Origin: REDI01 sp038123735
Lineage (GTDB): Bacteria > Myxococcota_A > UBA796 > GCA-2862545
Assembly (NCBI GenBank): GCA_038123735.1
Contig: JAYPAP010000116.1
Span: forward strand, 1 to 12,165
Reading direction: 5' to 3'
Length of the DNA: 12,165 nt
How positions within the stretch are numbered: position 1 is the stretch's first letter; every line of letters starts with the position of its first letter. The position numbers were made by a program, and so were the translations under genes. The notes beneath the pieces are model-generated. The model saw only the letters and a list, made by a program, of their open reading frames with translations. It did no database searches and was not told the origin of the DNA. Below are positions 6,550 through 12,165 of the stretch, piece by piece.

Positions 6550-7620
6550 TTATTTGCCTTCCACAACGGTGTAGACGATCGCGGTTGGGTCGAGCAACCC
6601 GCGCAGCTCGTCATGCGCAGACCCATCATGCCAGACCACTCTCCATGGCCCACGGCGTGGCAGCGCAATCTCCCGCACTTCACCCGGCCGCAGACTCGTA
6701 TCGTCCATCAACGACTTTCGGGGCCCGGTGGGGGTGTGTTCGACGGAGAATGTACGTCCGATCCAGGCTAGTGTCTGCCAGGTGCCATCCACCTCAGCCT
6801 CTACGGTGAGATGACGGAATAGGTCGCCGCTCGGGAGGTGATGGCCATCTCCGGCGGTCTGAAGACTCAGGATGCGGTGTTCTGCGGTTCGTTTGATGCT
6901 GGTGCGGAGCGAGCGCCGCAGTCGCTTGCGGTCGTGAACTCCCCACACATTGTGGTCTCCTCGGGTCATATGACAGTCGACGCAGCTCTGTTTTCCCCCA
7001 GCGGCCTGCCAGGCACGCCATTCCGCGCCGGTGGCCTGCATCATCGTATTCGACAGGCGGAACTGCCCATCCTCAAAAGTAGGCATTCTGAAGTCATGGC
7101 AGCCGATGCAGAGAGTGCCATCGGTCAACTCTGCGCTCTCCCGAACAGGATGTGGAGCCCCGAAGGTCTTTTCCGTGGCGAGCACCACCCCGTCACGGAC
7201 ATGACATGCCGCGCAGTCGACACCATCACGCGCATGCGGTTCAGGGCGCTTCGTGACGGTGCCTACTTTGATGTCGGAGCGGGGATTTAGGCTGAGATAA
7301 AAATCGCGATTCGCGGTGATTTCGGCCTTTTGACGGGGGGCGGGCGCGTGGCAATGAATGCAGAAATCCTGCGTTTCCACCGCATACCCAGCGAGCATTA
7401 GGTCATTGGTCCAGGCGGCCTTGTGGCGAGACTTCGCCCACCCCGCATGCTGCTCTTCATGGCATTCCCCACAATCGGCTGCCAACGGTGCATCATCCGG
7501 AATGGGGAGAGGCGCTTGTCCCTCGTTAAAACCCCAGTGAACCGCATGCGTCGCCAGGGCAACTCCTCCAAAGGTGCTGCCCAAGATGAGGAACGCGAGG
7601 AGCGGTTGCCACGCCTTCAT
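6550..7620 (-). CDS. Pentaheme cytochrome c, c554-like family
   Basis: 356-residue exported electron-transfer protein. An N-terminal signal or anchor (MKAWQPLLAFLILGSTFGG, to about residue 23) is followed by five CXXCH heme sites: CGECH (50-54), CIHCH (87-91), CAACH (136-140), CIGCH (171-175) and CVDCH (213-217). The GWAKSRH segment just after the first heme is typical of cytochrome c554-type multiheme proteins. After the last heme the C-terminal 120 residues look beta-rich and contain GDGHHLPSGDLFRHL (258-272), matching a GHxLPTG-type motif seen in related multiheme cytochromes. Classical c554 has four hemes, so this is a variant. The hemes should be attached in the periplasm, with electron transfer there or at the surface; partners are unknown. 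The start lies five bases after the stop of the discoidin-like gene, so they are cotranscribed. Confidence 0.9.
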   Translation of the reverse strand: MKAWQPLLAFLILGSTFGGVALATHAVHWGFNEGQAPLPIPDDAPLAADCGECHEEQHAGWAKSRHKAAWTNDLMLAGYAVETQDFCIHCHAPAPRQKAEITANRDFYLSLNPRSDIKVGTVTKRPEPHARDGVDCAACHVRDGVVLATEKTFGAPHPVRESAELTDGTLCIGCHDFRMPTFEDGQFRLSNTMMQATGAEWRAWQAAGGKQSCVDCHMTRGDHNVWGVHDRKRLRRSLRTSIKRTAEHRILSLQTAGDGHHLPSGDLFRHLTVEAEVDGTWQTLAWIGRTFSVEHTPTGPRKSLMDDTSLRPGEVREIALPRRGPWRVVWHDGSAHDELRGLLDPTAIVYTVVEGK

Positions 7621-7625
7621 AGAGC

Positions 7626-8957
7626 CTATTGTTGCTCGAGTTTCGCTTGTTGCTGCACCGCGGTGTAGTGGTAGCGCGCCGGCTCGTGTCTGGAGCCTTC
7701 CTCGACCGCCTCTTCCGTACCCTCAAGGCACTGGCCAGAGAACATCCGAGTTAGATCGCTCACCTTGTTGTTCGTCCACTTCACGTTCGTCACGTGTGTG
7801 TACAGATACCGCCAGCAATCCGATGGCTCTTCTTGCTCCACCATCTTGACGAACCGAACAGGCCGGCCCTGCCCGTCAAAGTCGATGAGCCAGCTGGCTT
7901 CCTCGGTCCAGGTCATGCGCTCTTCGTAGGTCTCACTCGTTTGGTAGACGGCACGAACGGGGGTTCGCACTTGCTCCTCAGAGGCATCGGTGAATTGAAT
8001 CTTGAGGTTGCTCTCAAATCGCTCGGAGATCCACGGCTCCGGGATCGCATCACGGTCGGTCTTGACTCGCCACTCTTCTTGGGTCTCAAAGAAAGAGAGG
8101 CTAGGGGAGATGTAGCGGTCTAAGTGCTTAATTTCCGGGGCCCCTTCAGGGAGCTTGAGGGTGCCCTTCGACTCGGCCCGGTACCATGGACTCTCCGAGG
8201 AGAACAGCGCTTGGTGGTCGATCCTATCCTGGGCGATCTTGGCGACGAATGCGCTCCAGGTGTCCTGGTCCAGTTCTTCCTTCGTATCGTTGAACTGGGC
8301 ACTGGCGAATGGGTAATTATCAGGGCGATTAGCGTAGTATTCCGCAGCCTGCTTGCGTTCGCTGATCCAGTTTTCGAGCACCACGTGCTTGGCATTTTCG
8401 ACCACCTGATTGTACGACGCCTCGGAGTCCACGTAGACCTCCACGTCAGAAATACAGGTGTCAGCGTAAGATTTTCCCGATTTTGCTTCCGAAACGGTGA
8501 GGCGTACGGTGTCGAATGTGATGTCCTCGGTGGGATCGAGCACGACATCTTGCCACCCCATGGCGCGTTTGAGCGGGACGGTGGCGCTGTGCACCTCATG
8601 CTCATGGTCGAGAAGTTGAATGGTTACCATCGTAGGGGTGCTATTCGCGCGCAGCAGGCCCTTGGACTTTTGATACCCATTCCGGATCCGAAGCTTGACC
8701 TGATGCGTGTCCCGAACCCGACTCGTGTGCCACTGAATCCAGCTTCCAAGCCCATCGCCCTGAGCGCCTTCCGTCCACGTAGTAGCTGGGTTGCCGTCTA
8801 GAACATACGATGGATGGTAGTTTTCATTGAACTTATTCCAGTTCGTTTGCAAGAAGCTGGAGGCTTCTGCCTCGGTCGCCCGCAACTGATTCCAGGTTGG
8901 CTCCGTAGGGGGGATGTCTTCTGCGGTGGCACATAGGGCAAGTAATAAGGCGAGCAT
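7626..8957 (-). CDS. Exported protein with discoidin-like (NADase-type glycan-binding) domain
   Basis: 443 residues. The start ATG at 8957 has AGGAG five bases upstream (8963-8967). A short hydrophobic leader (MLALLLALCATA) suggests secretion. Residues about 28-177 carry the pattern of the discoidin/F5-8-like domain called NADase-type glycan-binding: ASSFL, YHPSYVLDGNPATTWTEG, the GxGSWIQW core, IRNGYQKSKGLLRANSTP and DTCISDVEVYV. Such domains usually bind carbohydrate. The remaining 265 residues are acidic and aromatic-rich (for example SSESPWYRAESKG, ERMTWTEEASWLIDFDGQGRPVRF) and match no family I can name; the GQGRPVRF part resembles beta-hairpin scaffolds. It is the first gene of a likely operon with the pentaheme cytochrome (5-base gap), the calpain-like protease and the small lipoprotein. 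Binding to envelope or extracellular glycans is an inference. Confidence 0.82.
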   Translation of the reverse strand: MLALLLALCATAEDIPPTEPTWNQLRATEAEASSFLQTNWNKFNENYHPSYVLDGNPATTWTEGAQGDGLGSWIQWHTSRVRDTHQVKLRIRNGYQKSKGLLRANSTPTMVTIQLLDHEHEVHSATVPLKRAMGWQDVVLDPTEDITFDTVRLTVSEAKSGKSYADTCISDVEVYVDSEASYNQVVENAKHVVLENWISERKQAAEYYANRPDNYPFASAQFNDTKEELDQDTWSAFVAKIAQDRIDHQALFSSESPWYRAESKGTLKLPEGAPEIKHLDRYISPSLSFFETQEEWRVKTDRDAIPEPWISERFESNLKIQFTDASEEQVRTPVRAVYQTSETYEERMTWTEEASWLIDFDGQGRPVRFVKMVEQEEPSDCWRYLYTHVTNVKWTNNKVSDLTRMFSGQCLEGTEEAVEEGSRHEPARYHYTAVQQQAKLEQQ

Positions 8958-8980
8958 GCAGTCTCCTGGAGTTCGCCCGC

Positions 8981-8986
8981 ATCATA
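8981..8986 (-). promoter_or_regulatory. Possible -10 box for the discoidin-cytochrome-protease operon
   Basis: TATGAT on the minus strand lies 23 bases before the ATG at 8957, preceded by an AT-leaning spacer. No good -35 hexamer stands 16-18 bases ahead, so it may need an activator. Confidence 0.3.
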
Positions 8987-9012
8987 CCATTGGTTTTGGG
9001 GCAACGGCATGA

Positions 9013-9024
9013 GACACCGGTGTC
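9013..9024. promoter_or_regulatory. Perfect palindrome GACACCGGTGTC, candidate operator
   Basis: A 12-bp perfect palindrome in the 176-base spacer between the divergent starts at 8957 and 9134, just upstream of the possible -10 box at 8981-8986. GACACC/GGTGTC half-sites also occur in the other divergent spacer (3973-4005). A dimeric regulator site is plausible but unproven. Confidence 0.35.
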
Positions 9025-9070
9025 AGGATTTAATTCCCTGGTGCGGCGCCTGGTAGTTTACTGTTTGGAT

Positions 9071-9083
9071 AAAACGCCGTTTT
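9071..9083. promoter_or_regulatory. Palindrome AAAACGCCGTTTT in the same divergent spacer
   Basis: AAAACG and CGTTTT flank a single C, 51 bases before the ATG at 9134. Its position suits an operator for the plus-strand lipoprotein operon. No matching promoter hexamers are clear. Confidence 0.28.
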
Positions 9084-9133
9084 GGTGCCGGCACGTTCCT
9101 TGCTTTTCACACAATGGAACCACGGAGGTCGTG

Positions 9134-9514
9134 ATGCGAACAGGTTTACTGGTGCTAGCAATGGTGGTGACTGGCTGTGACGAAGGTCTCGGTAATGGAG
9201 AACCGGAGCCCATTGACTGCGACGCGATGGTGGTGTTTTCGGTCAACATCGACGTGGAGGACTCTCTCGGGGCGCCAGTGGAAGACGCGAGTGGCATGTA
9301 TCGCGCCAATGGCGGTGCGGAGGTGGAATGTTCTCCAGGGATCTCGCGTTCCCAACTGATGTGTGGGGCCGATGAGGACGGGGAGATCGAGGTCACGGTG
9401 AGTGCACCGGACATGGTGAGTGTCACCGAGTCCTTCACGGTGCAGATGGCGGACGAGTGCCATGTCGATCCCGTATCGGCCACGATAGTGCTCGACTATG
9501 TGGAGGAGGGGTGA
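9134..9514 (+). CDS. Small lipoprotein, first gene of a three-gene coupled operon
   Basis: 126 residues. The ATG at 9134 has GGAGG five bases ahead (9124-9128); a GTG one codon earlier is possible. The leader MRTGLLVLAMVVTGC has lipobox VTGC (Cys15). After a short acidic linker the protein reads as a single beta-sandwich of about 90 residues (VVFSVNIDVEDSLGAPVEDAS ... GEIEVTVSAPDMVSVTESFTV), with four further cysteines. The V-x-V-x-D-x-x-GxPVxxA pattern is like carboxypeptidase-regulatory-like (transthyretin-like) domains, but I would not name a family firmly. The stop overlaps the next start as TGATG, so the downstream gene is translationally coupled. It faces away from the discoidin-cytochrome operon across a spacer with two palindromes. 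Confidence 0.8.
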   Translation: MRTGLLVLAMVVTGCDEGLGNGEPEPIDCDAMVVFSVNIDVEDSLGAPVEDASGMYRANGGAEVECSPGISRSQLMCGADEDGEIEVTVSAPDMVSVTESFTVQMADECHVDPVSATIVLDYVEEG

Positions 9515-9798
9515 TGCGTACTTGTTTAGGGAAAGGTGTAATCCGGATGTTCCTGCTATTTGCAGTCGGGGCGATCTCCGCGCCTGCGGTATCGTGGGCA
9601 TGTAGTTGTATGACACATGCGCGGGTGACCATGGCGCTTCGCGGAGTGGAGTTGATCGACGGGCTGGACGGAGACGTCTCGGAAGAAGAGCTCGCGGAAG
9701 AAGCGTTCTGGGGTGATAGCGCGGGGATGACTGCGGTCGATATGTGGACCCTCGGTGGCGCGTCAGAGACCTATCTCAGGCTCCAGGAGGTGGAGTGA
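9514..9798 (+). CDS. Small exported protein with CSC mature start
   Basis: 94 residues, unrecognised. The ATG at 9514 shares its A with the preceding TGA, and a GGAGGAGGGG tract in the end of the upstream gene serves as ribosome site. The leader (MRTCLGKGVIR, then hydrophobic MFLLFAVGAISAPAVS) would be cut near WA-CSC, leaving a mature protein that begins with CSC. An internal ATG at 9547 would give a shorter leader. The rest (ALRGVELIDGLDGDVSEEEL and an acidic helix to TYLRLQEVE) is mostly acidic and helical. Proteins beginning with CxC after signal cleavage include TIMP/NTR-type inhibitors, but no other TIMP feature is visible here. Its stop overlaps the next start as TGATG. Confidence 0.7.
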   Translation: MRTCLGKGVIRMFLLFAVGAISAPAVSWACSCMTHARVTMALRGVELIDGLDGDVSEEELAEEAFWGDSAGMTAVDMWTLGGASETYLRLQEVE

Positions 9799-10064
9799 TG
9801 CGGTGGTTATCCATGTTCGGTGGCGCACTTGCGCTTGGCGGTGGGGTGCTCTTCGGCGCCGGGTGTCCGACTCCATGGACCTGCAACTGCCCACCCGTAG
9901 CTCCCTTTGTCGGGGGCGTGTTCGACATCCACTCAAGCTCAGACCCTCACATCGTTGAGGGAACGGTGGAAGCCGTCGGGGATACGGTGGTGGTGGAGTA
10001 CACCGATGATGAGGGGCTCAGGTGGCAGGCTACCTGGGATATCGTGGAGCGCTGGGGCGAGTAA
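9798..10064 (+). CDS. Small lipoprotein, third gene of the coupled operon
   Basis: 88 residues. The ATG at 9798 overlaps the TGA of the previous gene, with CAGGAGGTGG just upstream as ribosome site. The leader (MRWLSMFGGALALGGGVLFGAGC) ends in GAGC, a weak lipobox with Gly at -3; Cys23 would be lipidated. A CNC motif follows (C30, C32). The C-terminal 50 residues form alternating strands (GGVFDIHSSSDPHIVEGTVEAVGDTVVVEYTDDEG), a pattern I associate with small myxobacterial lipoproteins, without an assigned function. Genes 9134-10064 probably make products that work together in the envelope. Confidence 0.75.
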   Translation: MRWLSMFGGALALGGGVLFGAGCPTPWTCNCPPVAPFVGGVFDIHSSSDPHIVEGTVEAVGDTVVVEYTDDEGLRWQATWDIVERWGE

Positions 10065-10128
10065 TACGCCGTAAACGCGGGCCTGGCACTTTGGCCTGTG
10101 GGATCGGCCACGCACTACGATTTTGTGC

Positions 10129-10156
10129 TTTACAAATCATCGCTGATGCCTATGTT
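10129..10156 (+). promoter_or_regulatory. Putative sigma-70-like promoter of the carbonic anhydrase gene
   Basis: TTTACA (10129-10134, five of six consensus bases) and TATGTT (10151-10156, four of six) are 16 bases apart, 27 bases ahead of the ATG at 10183. AGGGG at 10171-10175 is the ribosome site, seven bases before the start. Confidence 0.5.
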
Positions 10157-10182
10157 GGGACCCTTCAACAAGGGGTTATCCG

Positions 10183-10758
10183 ATGAGTGCAATCCATGAT
10201 GGCGTGAAGAACTTCCAAAACGACGTTTACCCTGCGATGCAAGCACGGTTTGAGGAACTCGCCGGAGGCCAGGCACCTCCGACACTCTTCATCACCTGCT
10301 CAGATTCTCGGGTTGATCCCTCACTGATCACGCAGCAAGGCCCCGGCGAGCTCTTCGTCTCGCGCAATGCCGGCAACCTTATCCCCGTCCACGGCGAAGA
10401 TGAAGGTACGGCTTCCGCCGTGGAGTATGCCGTGGCTGCACTCGGTGTGGAGCTCATCGTGGTCTGCGGCCACAGCGGCTGTGGAGCTATGGGAGGTCTC
10501 TTAAATCCCGGTAGCCTGGAGTCCTTACCGCGCGTGGCGGCTTGGGTGGCCCATGCAGAAGCCACTGCTGAGGCGGTGGCGGATACCGCTGCAGATGAGC
10601 GCCTTGGCGCCGCTATTTCCCACAATGCAGCCCAACAGTTAGAGAACCTCAAGACGCACCCTACGGTGCAGGCGGCCCTGGAGGCTGGCTCGCTGAAGAT
10701 GCAGGCATGGGTCTACGACATTGGGTCGGGGGCTGTCTCGGTCGTCGCTGCGGTCTGA
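10183..10758 (+). CDS. Beta-class carbonic anhydrase
   Basis: 191 residues; catalyses reversible hydration of CO2 to bicarbonate in the cytoplasm, supplying bicarbonate for carboxylations and pH balance. The zinc and active-site signatures are complete: CSDSRV with C39, D41 and R43, and CGHSGCGAM with H97 and C100. The C-terminal LENLKTHPTVQAALEAG and WVYDIGSGAV segments match the CynT-like branch of the family. Length is near the lower end of the usual 190-230 residues, with no leader, so the gene appears intact. The start has AGGGG seven bases upstream and its own putative promoter, separating it from the lipoprotein operon. The next gene begins 55 bases downstream in the same direction and may be cotranscribed. 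Confidence 0.95.
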   Translation: MSAIHDGVKNFQNDVYPAMQARFEELAGGQAPPTLFITCSDSRVDPSLITQQGPGELFVSRNAGNLIPVHGEDEGTASAVEYAVAALGVELIVVCGHSGCGAMGGLLNPGSLESLPRVAAWVAHAEATAEAVADTAADERLGAAISHNAAQQLENLKTHPTVQAALEAGSLKMQAWVYDIGSGAVSVVAAV

Positions 10759-10813
10759 GTTGCGTCTCTCTGGGAGGGCGAGCTACGGCGTCGCTCACCC
10801 CGGGGATGCGTGC

Positions 10814-11290
10814 ATGTCTGACCAGTTTGCGGACCCCTCTCCGCAGGACCTTGCCGAGCGAGAGCAGATTCTGGAGACCAGCGGCAAGTATGCCCGCTAT
10901 TTGGCGATCGGGCACTATCTGCATGCGGTGGTCTTGCTCTTCTTTATGGTCTTTCCCGGAATCTACCTCGCCATGGGGATTCTCTTTTTGGTTAGCCCGG
11001 CGACCTTTCCACCGCCTCAGTCTGGAAACCAGGGCGAGGTAGCCATTTTAGGCGCTATGCTTACTACCATCGGTGGGGTGGCGGTCGCGTTCCTGTTGGC
11101 AGTGGCGATCATCAATCTCGTAGCCGGAGCGAAGTACTCGGGTCGCTCCGGCCGCACGTTCCTCTTCGTCGCCGCCGGCATCAACTGCCTATTTCAGCCT
11201 ATCGGGTTGGTCCTCGGCATTCTCGGAATCTTGTTCCTGGCCTCACCAGGTGCAAAAACCCTCTTCATGGCCGAGGACGACCTCGAGTAG
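10814..11290 (+). CDS. Small multi-pass membrane protein of unknown function
   Basis: 158 residues. The ATG at 10814 gives a soluble, charged N-terminus (1-30), with a GGGGA about eight bases upstream; the same frame extends further up only into carbonic anhydrase sequence. Three hydrophobic segments lie at about 34-60, 78-104 and 116-143 (the first could be two short helices), with a basic loop KYSGRSGR (107-114). The stretch INCLFQPIGLVLGILGILFL followed by a conserved-looking LFMAEDDLE tail resembles a recurrent small membrane protein type in deltaproteobacterial genomes with no known role. It lies 55 bases after the carbonic anhydrase and converges on the gene ending at 11309, with 18 bases between and no clear terminator. 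Confidence 0.78.
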   Translation: MSDQFADPSPQDLAEREQILETSGKYARYLAIGHYLHAVVLLFFMVFPGIYLAMGILFLVSPATFPPPQSGNQGEVAILGAMLTTIGGVAVAFLLAVAIINLVAGAKYSGRSGRTFLFVAAGINCLFQPIGLVLGILGILFLASPGAKTLFMAEDDLE

Positions 11291-11308
11291 CGCCCGAGGA
11301 CCGCCGCC

Positions 11309-12165
11309 CTAGGGTGCGCCCGTTGGAGGTGTTCCACAGCTGCGGTAGACCATGGCGAATCCGCCACCGTCTCCGTTGGAAACCCACTGAAGCGGCACAA
11401 CGTCATAGAACTTGGCATCTTTCTCAAGATAGACAGACGTCTCGAGGCCAAGCACGCTCGGAGGCCCGCAATCATGTGCGTCTACCCATGTTCCGTAGTC
11501 GCCAAAGGCGCTTCCTGCGCATGATGCACCCGACCACAGGGTGCCGGCGGGAGAGGTCGAGTCGCATTCCTCATCCTCCCACCCAGACTCGGATACTGCG
11601 TTGTAGATGCCCTGAACATCATCACGCGTAATACAGACAGTCGTGGAACCGTCGAAACAGAGTTGGTTCTCTGAGAGGGATGCATCGGCGTAGCTCGCCT
11701 TGCGGAAGAACTCCCAGTCCCCGCAGTACCCGTGGTCGGCGGTGGCTGTTGGGTCGTAGTTAGTATTGCCGCTCGTTGTGCATCCGGGCTTTAGAGCCCG
11801 GGTTCGCTTCCACGCCACGGGCGCACCTTCACCCGAGTCGCCAAACTCGGTCAAGACCAGGTCGTAATAGAGATCCGTGTCGACGATATGTAGCGACATG
11901 ACCTTGCCAATCGCATCTTTTGGCGCACCCTTCACGGCTTTCGAGAACGAGTCGTAGTCGGCTGGGTCGACCTCAGAGGTTCGCCCGAGCGCCCACTCGG
12001 TCTTGGACGGACTCGCCATGCCGGGCCCCATCTCATCAACCGCGTTGTAGATGGACTGTTTGCTCCCGCGGGTCAGGCACACCTCTGGGGTGATGCAGTC
12101 CTGGTTGATCGCGAAGCTTGGATCGGCATCACCGGGCTTATCGAAGCTCACGGTGGGGGTCACAG
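11309..12165 (-). CDS. Exported repeat protein, C-terminal part (runs off right edge)
   Basis: The last 284 codons of a longer gene; the GTG at 12163 is in frame but probably internal, since the frame continues past the edge. Two copies of a roughly 110-residue module are visible. Copy 1 (about 17-122) has CLTRGSKQSIYNAV, TEWALG, YDSFSKAVKGAPKDAIGK and LYYDLVLTEF; copy 2 (about 163-275) has CITRDDVQGIYNAV, TLWSGA, YGTWVDAHDCGPPSVLG and KFYDVVPLQW. They are joined by a Cys-bounded linker (GCTTSGN...NYDPTATADHGYC), a type found in secreted surface proteins. Similar ITRxxxQxIYN modules occur, as I recall, in secreted proteins of marine bacteria without a defined role. Cysteines and lack of charged helices fit an extracellular protein; the signal peptide is outside the window. 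Confidence 0.82.
   Translation of the reverse strand, partial: VTPTVSFDKPGDADPSFAINQDCITPEVCLTRGSKQSIYNAVDEMGPGMASPSKTEWALGRTSEVDPADYDSFSKAVKGAPKDAIGKVMSLHIVDTDLYYDLVLTEFGDSGEGAPVAWKRTRALKPGCTTSGNTNYDPTATADHGYCGDWEFFRKASYADASLSENQLCFDGSTTVCITRDDVQGIYNAVSESGWEDEECDSTSPAGTLWSGASCAGSAFGDYGTWVDAHDCGPPSVLGLETSVYLEKDAKFYDVVPLQWVSNGDGGGFAMVYRSCGTPPTGAP

Noticed and set aside
9514..9798. TIMP/NTR-type protease inhibitor identity for the CSC protein
   Set aside because: Only the CxC mature start fits. The VFxGxV-type strand and later cysteines expected for an NTR fold are missing.
10065..10182. Terminator after the three-gene lipoprotein operon
   Set aside because: Several GGCC and GTGG/CCAC pairings are possible but none is followed by a T-run, so no terminator is called.
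1..12165. tRNA, rRNA, CRISPR array, insertion sequence or prophage
   Set aside because: No repeat-spacer pattern, transposase or integrase motif, rRNA-like segment or tRNA-like cloverleaf was seen on either strand by reading.

Overview
The window looks like chromosomal DNA of a GC-rich deltaproteobacterium-type organism, most likely Myxococcota or a relative. This is inferred from gene content: a Ser/Thr kinase, an FHA-winged-helix regulator, many small lipoproteins, FG-GAP and discoidin-like exported proteins, a bacterial calpain and a multiheme cytochrome. No marker gene is present to fix the taxonomy. There is one run of Ns (6304-6382), so this is a draft scaffold. I see no tRNA, rRNA, CRISPR array, insertion sequence or phage gene.

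Layout. Minus strand, 1-3935: the N-terminus of a Ser/Thr protein kinase (cut by the window edge), an FG-GAP/VCBS lipoprotein (319-1467) and a 735-residue exported protein of unknown function (1728-3935). The last two are separated by tandem hairpins and an AT-rich promoter region. Divergent on the plus strand, 4091-4999: a regulator with an N-terminal FHA domain and a C-terminal OmpR/PhoB-like DNA-binding domain.

Minus strand, 5010-8957: a probable operon read from 8957 downward. It encodes a discoidin-like exported protein, a five-heme cytochrome c, a calpain-like cysteine protease and a small lipoprotein overlapping the end of the protease gene. The protease carries an in-frame TAA between its catalytic Cys half and its His/Asn half, and its 5' part runs through the N gap.

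Plus strand, 9134-11290: three small exported or lipoprotein genes chained by TGATG overlaps, then a beta-class carbonic anhydrase with its own putative promoter, then a small multi-pass membrane protein. Minus strand, 11309 to the right edge: the C-terminal part of an exported protein made of two copies of a roughly 110-residue module.

How the parts fit. Most products are predicted to act in the envelope or outside the cell. The kinase and the FHA regulator suggest phosphothreonine-dependent control of nearby exported proteins, but that link is inferred from position only. The calpain/lipoprotein pair and the FHA regulator with its divergent Cys-rich exported protein are the parts most worth following up.
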